Positions 1-7,910 of a stretch of 15,583 nt of DNA are shown in pieces. A program made the translations under genes and the position numbers. A model generated the notes under the pieces. The model made no database searches. It saw nothing but the letters and a program-made list of their open reading frames with translations, and was not told the origin of the DNA. The DNA lies in contig CAZMXI010000121.1 in the NCBI GenBank assembly GCA_964570205.1, positions 1 through 15,583 of the forward strand. The letters run 5' to 3'. Position 1 is the stretch's first letter. Every line of letters begins with the position of its first letter. Origin of the DNA: CAZMXI01 sp964570205 (lineage in GTDB: Bacteria; Planctomycetota; Phycisphaerae; Tepidisphaerales; Tepidisphaeraceae).

Positions 1-1
1 C

Positions 2-505
2 GAAGCGCAGCTCGACCGATTCTTCTTCAAGCTGCTGGTGCAGTATTCCGGCCGGGATGAGCTCAAGCAGATCCTGGACAAGACGACCACGGGGTTCAAG
101 GCGGACATCCAGCCGGTGCTGGACTCAAAGCGCATTCTCGAGCATCAGGAACTCATCAAGCGGGTGGTGATCGCGCCGCATGTGCAGGATTACGCGATCC
201 GCTGCGTGCTGGCGACGCACCCGCAGGGAATTTTCGCGATCCCGATGGTGAACCAGTTCATCCGTTTCGGCGCCAGCCCCCGCGCTGCCCAGGCGATCAC
301 GCTGGCTTCCAAGGTCAAGGCGCTGCTGGACGGCCGATATCATGTGAGTTTCGGCGACATCAAGGCTGTGGCGATCCCGGCCATGCGGCACCGCATCATC
401 ATGAACTTCGAGGGAGAGGCCGAGGGCGTCACGACGGATATGATCCTGGAGAAAGTGATCGCGGAAACGCCAACGACGTTGGCTGAAGAGGCGGCAACGA
501 AGTGA
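2..505 (+). CDS. MoxR-family AAA+ ATPase, C-terminal part (5' cut by window edge)
   Basis: This is the last 167 residues of a MoxR AAA+ ATPase; the Walker A and B parts lie upstream of the window. The visible protein opens with EAQLDRFFFKL, the conserved MoxR segment around the second region of homology, whose arginine contributes to ATP hydrolysis. It then continues into the helical lid domain. The stretch LLDGRYHVSFGDIKAVAIPAMR, broken here only by my quotation, followed by HRIIMNFEGEAEG, is the typical MoxR lid ending, so the gene finishes at normal length. Known family role: MoxR ATPases act as chaperone-like partners of DUF58 and VWA proteins in cell-envelope maturation or stress functions. 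The DUF58 and VWA genes follow directly, which supports that reading. A substrate cannot be named. The 13-codon stretch at the left edge reads openly to base 2, so the gene is partial and not truncated. Confidence 0.93.
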   Translation, partial: EAQLDRFFFKLLVQYSGRDELKQILDKTTTGFKADIQPVLDSKRILEHQELIKRVVIAPHVQDYAIRCVLATHPQGIFAIPMVNQFIRFGASPRAAQAITLASKVKALLDGRYHVSFGDIKAVAIPAMRHRIIMNFEGEAEGVTTDMILEKVIAETPTTLAEEAATK

Positions 506-551
506 TCCAACAGTTTTCAAGGAGCCGGCCCCCAGGAAAGGTCGATAGACG

Positions 552-752
552 ATGCCGATCTACCAGATTCCACCGGATGCCAGGCGGTTCGAGATCGTCA
601 AAGGAAAGTCCGGCGACTACATGGTCGTTAGCCAGACCACCGGCACCGCCGGCGTGGCGATTCCGGTGAAGGATGAGCAACAGGCGCATGAGATATGCGA
701 CCGGCTGAACCGGGGCGAGCATGACGGAAAGGTAGAGGTTGCGCTGATGTAG
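552..752 (+). CDS. Small conserved-looking protein of unknown function (66 aa) in the MoxR operon
   Basis: This 66-residue protein is not recognised. It sits 46 bases after the MoxR stop and 36 bases before the DUF58 start, on the same strand, so it is probably co-transcribed with them. An AGGAAAGG sequence at 534-541 ends 10 bases before the ATG and is a plausible ribosome binding site. The sequence suggests an alpha/beta miniature fold: a strand region around FEIVKG and YMVVSQTTG, a second strand AGVAIPV, then a charged helix DEQQAHEICDRLNRG and a final strand KVEVALM. This pattern, a short sheet followed by a helix rich in E, A and LN, is seen in many small accessory proteins and does not identify a function. 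It has no signal peptide or membrane segment, so it is probably cytoplasmic. It could be a genuine MoxR accessory factor, but that rests only on position. Confidence 0.68.
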   Translation: MPIYQIPPDARRFEIVKGKSGDYMVVSQTTGTAGVAIPVKDEQQAHEICDRLNRGEHDGKVEVALM

Positions 753-788
753 GGTCCGCTTCAGCGGACGCGTGATGCGGATGATGCA

Positions 789-1691
789 ATGACCACCAAC
801 GCCGCCGACAACAGGGATGCCCTCCTCTCCAGCGAGTTCATGGCCCGCCTGGACCAGCTCGACCTGATTTCCCGCAAGCTCTTGGCCGGGAAGATGAAGG
901 GCGAGCGGCGGAGCAAGCGGCGGGGGCAGTCGGTGGAGTTCGCCGACTATCGCAACTACGTCGTCGGCGATGACCTTCGCTTCATCGACTGGAACATCTA
1001 CGCCCGGCTGGAGCGGCTCTTTCTCAAGCTGTTTCTGGAGGAAGAGGACCTGGCGCTGTACGTGCTGGCGGATGTCTCCAAGAGTTGTGACTACGGTGAC
1101 CCGAACAAGGCATTATACATCCGGAAGGTGGCGGCGGCCCTGGGATACATCGGCCTTGTCAACTACAACCGGGTAGACATCCTGGCGGTGGCCGACGGCG
1201 TGGTCGCCGAGACAGGCGGCATGCGCGGCCGCACCAAGGTGGCGCGGATGATCGACTTTATCGGCAAGCTCCAGCCGCAGGGCGGCGGAAGCCTGTCGGA
1301 GGCCTGCCGCCGCTTCGCCCTGACGCACCGGGGCAAGGGTGTCTGCGTGGTGCTGTCGGACTTCTTCGATAAGGCCGGGTACGAAAGCGGCCTGCGCTAC
1401 CTGGCCAGCGGGAACTACGACCTGTTCGCCATCCAGGTGCTCAGCCCGCAGGAGATCGACCCGCCGCTCCAGGGCGACCTGAAGCTGCGCGACATGGAGG
1501 ATGACGACCTGGCCGAGGTCTCGATTACCCAGCCGCTCATGAAACAATACAAGGCGAACCTCAACGCCTACTGCCTGGCCGTCAAGGACTATGTCACCAG
1601 GCGCGGCGCGACGTACCTGTTCACCAGCACCGCCGTGCCGTTTGACACGCTGGTGCTGAATTACCTGAGGGAGCGAGGACTGCTGGGTTGA
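789..1691 (+). CDS. DUF58 domain protein (MoxR-associated, VWA-like)
   Basis: This 300-residue soluble protein carries the DUF58 signature at about residues 46-85: VEFADYRNYVVGDDLRFIDW followed by NIYARLERLFLKLFLEEED. This matches the family pattern of EF-DYR, GDD-R-IDW and AR. It continues into a VWA-like fold whose metal site appears as D95-V-S97-K-S99. DUF58 proteins are regularly encoded next to MoxR ATPases and BatA/VWA membrane proteins, exactly as here, and are thought to be adaptors or clients of the MoxR ATPase. The VWA role is inferred from the family; the lysine inside the DxSxS-type motif still leaves the metal-contacting serines. The protein has no membrane segment, unlike some longer DUF58 proteins. 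The ribosome binding site before the ATG at 789 is weak, so translation may be coupled to the preceding small gene. Confidence 0.93.
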   Translation: MTTNAADNRDALLSSEFMARLDQLDLISRKLLAGKMKGERRSKRRGQSVEFADYRNYVVGDDLRFIDWNIYARLERLFLKLFLEEEDLALYVLADVSKSCDYGDPNKALYIRKVAAALGYIGLVNYNRVDILAVADGVVAETGGMRGRTKVARMIDFIGKLQPQGGGSLSEACRRFALTHRGKGVCVVLSDFFDKAGYESGLRYLASGNYDLFAIQVLSPQEIDPPLQGDLKLRDMEDDDLAEVSITQPLMKQYKANLNAYCLAVKDYVTRRGATYLFTSTAVPFDTLVLNYLRERGLLG

Positions 1692-1727
1692 CGTGTTGGT
1701 GTGGATCGGTGTTCATCGGTGGCTAAA

Positions 1728-3740
1728 ATGCCCAATTTCCTGAACTGGCCTTCCGCCCTCATCGCCGCCAGCGCGGCCATCCCGCTGCTGCTGCTTCTGT
1801 ATTTCCTCAAGCTGCGGCGGCGGGAGATGCTCGTCTCGTCAACACTGCTGTGGAAAAAGTCGATCCAGGATCTTCAGGTGAACGCGCCGTTCCAGCGGCT
1901 GCGGAAGAACCTGCTGCTGTTCCTGCAGCTTCTTTTGCTGCTGTTCCTGCTGCTGGCGCTGGCGCGGCCGGTTGTGAACTACACGCCAGGCGCGGGCAAG
2001 GTTTCGGTGATCCTGATCGACCGTTCGGCCTCGATGTCGGCGACCGATGTGGATGGCCGCACCCGCCTTGATGAAGCCAAACGGCAGGCGCTCCAGCTTG
2101 TGGAGACCATGGACAAGGACGCCACGGCGTCGGTCATCGCGTTCGATGATTCCGCCGAGATCATGAGCGCGTTCACGAGCGACCGCACCATCGTCAAGCG
2201 GGCGATCGAGTCGATCAGGCCGACTGATCGAGCCTCGCGGTTGAAGACGGCTTTTCAGCTCGCCGAGGCCAAGTCGATGGCCTTCTACGCCGATCGGCCG
2301 GTGGACAGCGTCTCGGCCAGTGATGGTCCGCAGCTCTGGCTGTATTCCGACGGCCGAGTGCTCGATGGCGATGAGCTTCGCCTCAAGAGCCGGTTGAAGT
2401 TCACGAAGATCGGGACCGAAGAGGCGCACAATGTCGGTATCGTGGCGCTGAGCGCGAAGCGAAACTATGAGCGGCCGACCGAGTTGCAGGTATTCGTGCG
2501 CCTGGCGAATTTCGGACCTCGTTCCTGCAGGCCCGCGCTCCAGCTCAGCGTGGATGGCCAGGTGCCGCCCGGCGGCGTCCGCAGCGACCTGCTGCTCCAC
2601 CCCGAGCGGTGGAGCATCCAGGAGCGGGAGAAGGCCGATCCGGCTCGCCAGAGCGCTGAGTTCACGCTGGAATTGCCGCGCAGCGCCGTGATCCATGTGG
2701 CGGTCAAGGAGAATAGTGGCGATGTGCTGGCCGCCGACGACGAGGCGCGGATTGTCGTTCCTCCGCCACGGCTGCTGAACGTCATGCTCGTGACGCCCAC
2801 AGGGAACTTGTGGCTGGAGAAGTTCCTGGAGAGCGCCAACCTGAAGAACCCGGCTGTCGTCGGCCCGGCGTATTACAGCGAGAAGATCGAAGACCCCCAT
2901 GCTTTGGCCGGCGAATATGACGTGATCCTTTTCGACGGCTGGCAGCCGCAGAAGCTCCCGCCGGCCGGCAATTTCGTTTTCTTCTATACCGTGCCGCCGG
3001 AATCGAAGATCAAGCGAGTCATCGACACGCAGGGCCCGGTCATCCTGAAGGACCAGTGGGTGCTTGATTGGGACCGAAGCCACCCGATGCTGCGCGGGTT
3101 GAATATGAATTTCGTGGCGCGGGACACGCTGAAGCTCGAAGTGCCGCTCGATGCGCAGGTCCTGGTGGAAGGCACCAAGGGCCCGCTGATCGTGATGCAC
3201 CGCGAGTTGCAGCGTACCCATTTGGTGGTGGCCCTGGACATCCAACCCAGCGACTGGCCGCTGCGCCAGAGCTTCCCGATCTTCCTGGACTACATGCTCC
3301 AGTACATGGCCCTGGGCGCGGACATGGATGTGCGCCAGGCTTACTTGCCCGGCGCCACGCCCAGGATTCCCCGCTACAACCTCCAACAGGCCGGTGCGGG
3401 CATCACCAAGGTGCGATTATCCGGGCCGCCCTCCTTCGGCAAGTCCGAGGTGACCGTGCCCCCGGCGGGTGATTTCGCGCTGCCGGCCCTGGAGCGTGTG
3501 GGCGTCTACAGCACCGATCCTCCCATCCCGCAGTTTGAGCGGCTTGCGGTCAATCTGCTGGATGAAAGCGAGAGCAACCTGATTCCCGAAGACCGTTCTC
3601 TGAGCGCGCTGGGCGAAGTGATGGCCGCTCAGGGCGCCGGCAAAGCCCGGTTGGACCTCTGGTGGTGGATCGTGGCAGCCGTGGCGGCGCCGCTATGCCT
3701 GCTTGAATGGTGGGTTTACACGCGGCGAGTGCATCTGTAA
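1728..3740 (+). CDS. BatA/VWA-domain membrane protein (670 aa)
   Basis: This is a large inner-membrane protein of the BatA type. Residues about 6-29 (ALIAASAAIPLLLLLYF) and 58-80 (LLLFLQLLLLLFLLLALA) are two N-terminal membrane helices separated by the basic LKLRRRE segment, the usual BatA N-terminal domain. A VWA domain follows, with a complete metal-ion site: D98-R-S100-A-S102, T150 in AFTSDRT and D208 in LYSDGR. The middle holds a beta-sandwich-like stretch and a segment around MLVTPTGNLWLEKFL and YDVILFDGW that resembles a glutamine-amidotransferase-like fold often found in these proteins. A last helix at 645-664 (WWWIVAAVAAPLCLLEWWVY) anchors the C-terminus. I chose the ATG at 1728 over the GTG at 1701 because the hydrophobic BatA start begins right after it. 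It probably works with the MoxR and DUF58 proteins encoded just upstream. Confidence 0.9.
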   Translation: MPNFLNWPSALIAASAAIPLLLLLYFLKLRRREMLVSSTLLWKKSIQDLQVNAPFQRLRKNLLLFLQLLLLLFLLLALARPVVNYTPGAGKVSVILIDRSASMSATDVDGRTRLDEAKRQALQLVETMDKDATASVIAFDDSAEIMSAFTSDRTIVKRAIESIRPTDRASRLKTAFQLAEAKSMAFYADRPVDSVSASDGPQLWLYSDGRVLDGDELRLKSRLKFTKIGTEEAHNVGIVALSAKRNYERPTELQVFVRLANFGPRSCRPALQLSVDGQVPPGGVRSDLLLHPERWSIQEREKADPARQSAEFTLELPRSAVIHVAVKENSGDVLAADDEARIVVPPPRLLNVMLVTPTGNLWLEKFLESANLKNPAVVGPAYYSEKIEDPHALAGEYDVILFDGWQPQKLPPAGNFVFFYTVPPESKIKRVIDTQGPVILKDQWVLDWDRSHPMLRGLNMNFVARDTLKLEVPLDAQVLVEGTKGPLIVMHRELQRTHLVVALDIQPSDWPLRQSFPIFLDYMLQYMALGADMDVRQAYLPGATPRIPRYNLQQAGAGITKVRLSGPPSFGKSEVTVPPAGDFALPALERVGVYSTDPPIPQFERLAVNLLDESESNLIPEDRSLSALGEVMAAQGAGKARLDLWWWIVAAVAAPLCLLEWWVYTRRVHL

Positions 3741-3745
3741 TGCGG

Positions 3746-4030
3746 CTACTTGTGACCGGCGGGCGCGTTGTCGCCCAGGTACTTGCGGGCGATGGCCGCG
3801 GCAAGGTCCACATCATTGATGTTGGCCAGGGTGCAGAGCCAGGCGACGACGTCGGCGAATTCTTCCTCGATATTGGCGCGGTCGGTCGAGTTGAGAGCGG
3901 TGGCCAACTCGCCCACTTCCTCGATGAACCAGAGGAACGTCTTGGGGGTTCCGCGAGCGCGGTCCACCTGCTCGTATCGGTCATAGATATGCCGCTGGAA
4001 CTCGGCCAGGGTCAGCGTCTTGGGGTCCAT
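3746..4030 (-). CDS. MazG-like nucleotide pyrophosphohydrolase (94 aa)
   Basis: This is a small all-alpha MazG-type protein that should hydrolyse (d)NTPs or related nucleotides to the monophosphate and pyrophosphate, clearing non-canonical or surplus nucleotides. The diagnostic metal-binding signature is complete: E37-E38-x-x-E41 in FIEEVGELATAL and E57-x-x-D60 in EEEFADVVAWL. The length of about 94 residues is normal for single-domain members. An upstream in-frame ATG at 4118-4120 would add 30 basic residues that overlap the end of the TPR gene; I prefer the ATG at 4030, where the alignable domain starts, although no strong ribosome binding site precedes either. It lies 31 bases after the TPR gene on the same strand, so co-transcription is likely. 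Its 3' end faces the VWA gene with only 5 bases between the stops. The exact nucleotide substrate cannot be read from sequence. Confidence 0.87.
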   Translation of the reverse strand: MDPKTLTLAEFQRHIYDRYEQVDRARGTPKTFLWFIEEVGELATALNSTDRANIEEEFADVVAWLCTLANINDVDLAAAIARKYLGDNAPAGHK

Positions 4031-4061
4031 GCCGGAACTTGACTGCGCCGGAACGAGTTTG

Positions 4062-6638
4062 TCAATCCTGCTTTCTTTCCTCCGGCGGAAGCCCTTCGGC
4101 TTTGCGCCTTTGATCGGCAAGCCACTTGCTCAGGACGGGGATGACACGCTTCTCGCGATCGATGCCGGCCTGGTTGCCCGTCTTCTGATAAACGGCCAGA
4201 AGCAGCTCATGAGCGGCCAGGTCGTAGGGGTCAATGTAAACGGCGTCAATGGCGTACTTTTCTGCTCCGGCGGAGTCGTTGTTCTCCAGCAGGATGCGGA
4301 CAATGCCCTTGGCGATCTTGTTGTCCTTAAGGGACACCTCGTTCAGACGGATCAGGTGGGCGATGGCCTCTCGCGGCTTGTCGATTCGCATGTACAGCCC
4401 AGCCAGACGCTGATGAGGCAACGCATCCATCGGCCGAAGCCCGGCGATCTCCAACCATGCGGTGACCGCATCCGCGTACTCCCGATTGCGGACCATCTGC
4501 TCGGCTTTGGCCACCAGTTCATTGTACCGGCTGCTGGTCTCGGCGTCATAGCCCCATTGTGCCACCTGCTTCTCGGCCCATGCAAAGAAATCGGGGCTGA
4601 ACGCGGACGTGCTGATGCCCAGGACCTCCTGGAATACCTCGTGCTCGGTGCGGCCCTGGCGGAACAGCTCCATCATGCCCAGCAGGGCTTCGTGGCCCCA
4701 ACGCTGCTCGATGTACTGGCACACCCAGAAGGATTGCGCGTATGCCATGGTGCGGTCCTGGGGCCGCTTGGGCCGGACGAACGCCCAGGTCAGATCCTCC
4801 ATGGAGAAGAGTTCCTTTTTTGTGACCGCGTTGTGGAGCATCGGCACCCACTCCCATCGGAGCGGCGACTGTTCCTCGGAAACGGCCAGGCCTTCCGTCA
4901 ACCAGTGGGCGATTCGGTTCTCTGTGGCGGAAAGCGTTACCGTATGGGTGTATTCGTGCCGCAGAACCTGCGCCCAGTTGTAGGTGCCCAGAGTGGCGTC
5001 GCCGCGGCGCGGCGTGCAAAGCGCGATCACGCGGCCGGTGCAGGCGCCCACAGTGCCTATCCAGGGCGATCCCGTGATGCGGGCGGAAAATGCATCGTGC
5101 GTGGGGAAGACCTCGATGATCGTCTTCACCGATGGCTCATGCTTATAGTTATCGCATACTTCTTTGTGAATACTCTCCAGGTACTCCACAAAATACTCCG
5201 GTACAAGCGGGTCGCCGACCTTGTCGTACACCAGAATGAAGTGCTCGGACTCCTTTCGATCCATCTTGGCCATCTTGTCCAGAAGGATCAGGTAGTTGGT
5301 CGTGCGGAAGTTGAAGGGATCTAGCTTGTATGCGGCATCAAGAACCACCTTCGCCTGTTCCTCATCGCCGCTCTGGGTCAATAGCAGTCCAAGGCCATTG
5401 CGTGCGGCCGTCATCCATGGCGCTCGCTCGATGGCCATCTTGTATGTCTTCTCGGCTCGGGGATACTGCCGCATGGCCGAAAGTTGCTCCGCCAGCTCGA
5501 CATACGCCGTCGCGTTGTCCGGATCGATCTTCTCCACCCGCTGGAGTAGTTCCCGGACCTTGTCCTCCTGAAGCTGCAGCGCGTAGGCGCCGGCCAGCAG
5601 GCCCATCGCCTCGATGTGGTTGGGCTGAGCGCTGAGCGCACGGCTCAGCGGCGCTTCGGCATCCCTCGGGCGTCGCTGCTGAAGCAACGCCCTGGCTTCG
5701 AGCAGTTCCCCCTCGATGCTCTGGCGATTGACCTTGCGGATAGCCTCGATCTGGGTGTCCGCTGCGTCAAAATTCCACCGCTCCAGGGCGATCAGCCCGG
5801 CGAGCACTCGTGAGCGTATGTCATTGGGATTGCCCGACAGGGCGGCCGTGAGTTCCTTGGCGGCCTCGCGCGAGTTGCCGCGGGCCATGTAGAACTCGGC
5901 GGCGGCGACATGGGCCGGCCAGTAGTTCCGGTCGATGATGTCATAGGCCTGAAGGAAGACCTTCAGCATCACGTTGTTCAGTCCGGGATTGCCGGCGTAA
6001 AGGCCGTTGAGAGTGGCGTATCGGTCGAAAGCCCTCCCCATCGTGGTAACCTGCTCCGCATCCTCAAACTCCTTCGCGCCCTGCCCCTGCCACTGGTCAT
6101 AGTACTTCTTGTAGATCCACTCATAGTGGGTGCTGGCGGTGCGCAGGTCGCCGATCTTCTCTGCGGTGCACGCGAGGGCGTAGTGGCCCGAAAGCGAATC
6201 CGTGTCTTTGTCCAGGTGCGCCTTCAGGATGGCGAGGGCTTCATTATGCCGCCCCATGTCCGACAGAATGCCAGCGCGGGCAATCTGGATTCTCCCCTGG
6301 TCGGCGATGGCAGGTTCGGACAGAACCTTGACCGCCTCTTCTCGGCGCCCGATCGCGGCAAGCGCGGCCGCTTTGGTCTGGGCCAGCTCGGCCGGGTCGG
6401 CCTTCTGCACTTTCTGCAGAGCCAACAGGCCCGCCTTGTAGCGACCGCCGAACACCAGCGCCTTCGCTTTGTCGAACTCATCAAAGTAAGCCGGGAACTT
6501 GAGCTCGGGCAGCTTCTCCGGCGCGTAATCCGCCAGCCACTTGAATGGAACACTCTCGTTGATCAATTCTTGCGCGATGCCGACGGTCGGAAGACTGACC
6601 AGAGCGATCAGCACCGCTGCGATGCGTGTTGAATGCAT
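4062..6638 (-). CDS. Secreted TPR-repeat protein with gluzincin (peptidase MA-like) domain
   Basis: This 858-residue exported protein combines tetratricopeptide repeats with a zinc-peptidase domain. A signal peptide is clear: MHSTRIAAVLIALVSLPTVG then IAQE, with a likely signal peptidase I cut after A22. Residues about 40-460 are TPR-like helical pairs, for example GRRDAEAPLSRAL-type and YPRAEKTYKMAIERAPW units. At 561-565 lies HEYTH, followed by E582 in HWLTEGLAV; this HExxH plus downstream E spacing is that of gluzincin metallopeptidases of the peptidase MA family. More TPR-like repeats occupy about 640-830. The protein is probably periplasmic or extracytoplasmic; its substrate is unknown. 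I chose the ATG at 6638 because GAAGG ends seven bases before it and the signal peptide starts there. It is divergent from the aminotransferase gene. Confidence 0.87.
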   Translation of the reverse strand: MHSTRIAAVLIALVSLPTVGIAQELINESVPFKWLADYAPEKLPELKFPAYFDEFDKAKALVFGGRYKAGLLALQKVQKADPAELAQTKAAALAAIGRREEAVKVLSEPAIADQGRIQIARAGILSDMGRHNEALAILKAHLDKDTDSLSGHYALACTAEKIGDLRTASTHYEWIYKKYYDQWQGQGAKEFEDAEQVTTMGRAFDRYATLNGLYAGNPGLNNVMLKVFLQAYDIIDRNYWPAHVAAAEFYMARGNSREAAKELTAALSGNPNDIRSRVLAGLIALERWNFDAADTQIEAIRKVNRQSIEGELLEARALLQQRRPRDAEAPLSRALSAQPNHIEAMGLLAGAYALQLQEDKVRELLQRVEKIDPDNATAYVELAEQLSAMRQYPRAEKTYKMAIERAPWMTAARNGLGLLLTQSGDEEQAKVVLDAAYKLDPFNFRTTNYLILLDKMAKMDRKESEHFILVYDKVGDPLVPEYFVEYLESIHKEVCDNYKHEPSVKTIIEVFPTHDAFSARITGSPWIGTVGACTGRVIALCTPRRGDATLGTYNWAQVLRHEYTHTVTLSATENRIAHWLTEGLAVSEEQSPLRWEWVPMLHNAVTKKELFSMEDLTWAFVRPKRPQDRTMAYAQSFWVCQYIEQRWGHEALLGMMELFRQGRTEHEVFQEVLGISTSAFSPDFFAWAEKQVAQWGYDAETSSRYNELVAKAEQMVRNREYADAVTAWLEIAGLRPMDALPHQRLAGLYMRIDKPREAIAHLIRLNEVSLKDNKIAKGIVRILLENNDSAGAEKYAIDAVYIDPYDLAAHELLLAVYQKTGNQAGIDREKRVIPVLSKWLADQRRKAEGLPPEERKQD

Positions 6639-6688
6639 AAGCTTGCCTTCATGCATGATTCCTGCCATCCACAAGAAGGATGCGCCAA

Positions 6689-6707
6689 AGGCGGCAAAGT
6701 TCCGCCT
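6689..6707. promoter_or_regulatory. Inverted repeat in the divergent TPR/aminotransferase intergenic region
   Basis: AGGCGG and CCGCCT form a perfect 6-base-pair inverted repeat around the 7-base spacer CAAAGTT. It lies between the divergent starts at 6638 and 6747. It could be an operator for either gene or a hairpin near the 5' end of the TPR transcript. There is no sequence evidence for which protein, if any, binds it. Confidence 0.3.
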
Positions 6708-6715
6708 GCTGAGCT

Positions 6716-6721
6716 ATTATA
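6716..6721 (-). promoter_or_regulatory. Candidate -10 box for the TPR/MazG transcript
   Basis: Reading the minus strand there is a perfect TATAAT hexamer, which would start transcription near 6709 and give a leader of about 70 bases before the ATG at 6638. No acceptable -35 box lies 16-18 bases upstream, so the call rests on the -10 hexamer and on its position in a 108-base divergent spacer that is otherwise GC-rich. The complementary ATTATA could also contribute to the plus-strand aminotransferase promoter. Confidence 0.33.
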
Positions 6722-6746
6722 TCGCCGGCGGCGACCGGGATTTCTC

Positions 6747-7910
6747 ATGAATCCAGCCAGACTCAATGAACTCGTGGGCAACATCGAGGCCTTTCCGATT
6801 CTCCGCGCATGGGACTTCTTCAATCATGCCGGCGTATCGCCGCTTCCGCGAGTCGTGGCGGAGGCGTTCCGGGTCTATGCGCGGCAGGCCGAAGACGCCG
6901 CTTATATCGGCGCCGGCTGGTACCGGAACCTTGAAGCCTTGCGTCTGCTGGCGGCGAACTTCATCAATGCTCACCGCGATGAGATGGCCTTCGTCAAGAA
7001 CACCAGCGAGGGGTTGGCCACGGTGGCGGCCGGGCTTGACTGGAAGCCCGGCGACCGGATTGTCACAACGGCCGTCGAGTACCCCGCCAATGTCTACCCC
7101 TGGATGAACGTGGCTGGACGACATGGCGTCGAATTGGTGATGGTGCCCGAGCAACCGAGCCCGACGGGAAATAGGGTGCCCCTGGAGCGGATTCTTGATG
7201 AGGCATCGCACCCAAACACCCGGCTGGTCACCCTGTCGCATGTGGAGTTCGCCTCCGGCCAGCGGCACGACATCGCCGCGGTGGGCGCCTTGTGTCGGCG
7301 GGAGGGGAAGCTGTTCTGCGTGGATGCGATCCAAAGCGTGGGGGCGCTGCCCGTGGATGTGCGGGCCATGAGCATCGACTTCCTGTCGGCGGATGGACAT
7401 AAGTGGATGCTCGGCCCGGAGGGAGCGGGTATCTTCTACTGTAGAAGAGAGTTGCTGCCGCGGCTTCGTCCACTGGTGATGGGCTGGCTGAATGTCATTA
7501 ACGCCGAAGAATTCGGTACGTACGACTTCACGCTGAAGCCCAACGCGGGGCGTTTCGAATCGGGGAGTCATAACATTCCAGGATTGCTTGGTTTACATGC
7601 CTCGCTGAGTCTGCTCGCGAATGTTGGAATTGCGGCCATTTCCGAGCGGATTCGTATGTTGACGCAACGCCTGATCGATGGACTGCGCGTCAAGGGTTAC
7701 TTGATCGTAAGTCCCCGCGAGCACTCTGAATGGAGCGGGATTGTGAGTTTCCTGTCATCGAAGCACAATCACCAGCGGCTGGTCAAGGTGCTTCAGAAAG
7801 AACATAAGACCGAAATCGCGCTTCGAGAAGGTCGGCTGCGGTTCTCAGGCCATTTCTATAACACCGAAGAACAAATCGACCGGCTCATTGAGCATTTGCC
7901 GGGGCATTGA
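6747..7910 (+). CDS. PLP-dependent class V aminotransferase (cysteine desulfurase-like fold)
   Basis: This 387-residue cytoplasmic enzyme belongs to the fold-type I, class V aminotransferase family, which includes cysteine desulfurases, serine-glyoxylate aminotransferases and isopenicillin N epimerase-like proteins. Visible marks are the N-terminal FFNHAGVSPLP substrate loop, NTSEGLATVAAGL, D193 in CVDAIQSVGALPVDV (pyridine-nitrogen contact, with Q196) and the Schiff-base lysine K219 in SADGHKWMLGPEG. The C-terminal domain ends with RFSGHFYNTEEQIDRLI, the usual helix at the end of this family. No conserved cysteine loop of the type that defines IscS/SufS is evident, so I do not call it a cysteine desulfurase. 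The ATG at 6747 gives the family-length N-terminus; an earlier in-frame start would run into the divergent TPR gene. Its end overlaps the end of ribD by 26 bases. The substrate cannot be told from this. Confidence 0.85.
   Translation: MNPARLNELVGNIEAFPILRAWDFFNHAGVSPLPRVVAEAFRVYARQAEDAAYIGAGWYRNLEALRLLAANFINAHRDEMAFVKNTSEGLATVAAGLDWKPGDRIVTTAVEYPANVYPWMNVAGRHGVELVMVPEQPSPTGNRVPLERILDEASHPNTRLVTLSHVEFASGQRHDIAAVGALCRREGKLFCVDAIQSVGALPVDVRAMSIDFLSADGHKWMLGPEGAGIFYCRRELLPRLRPLVMGWLNVINAEEFGTYDFTLKPNAGRFESGSHNIPGLLGLHASLSLLANVGIAAISERIRMLTQRLIDGLRVKGYLIVSPREHSEWSGIVSFLSSKHNHQRLVKVLQKEHKTEIALREGRLRFSGHFYNTEEQIDRLIEHLPGH

Noticed and set aside
1701..1727. GTG at 1701 as the start of the VWA protein
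   Set aside because: The nine added residues do not match the BatA start, and the hydrophobic family-like N-terminus begins at the ATG at 1728.
1839..3386. Open frame of 515 codons on the minus strand opposite the VWA gene
   Set aside because: Composition is that of an antisense shadow (Arg/His/Gln-rich, no domain pattern), while the plus-strand frame has a full VWA site and membrane helices.
4020..5324. Plus-strand open frame of 434 codons opposite the TPR/peptidase gene
   Set aside because: It is antisense to clear TPR and HEYTH coding sequence and has no recognisable domain.
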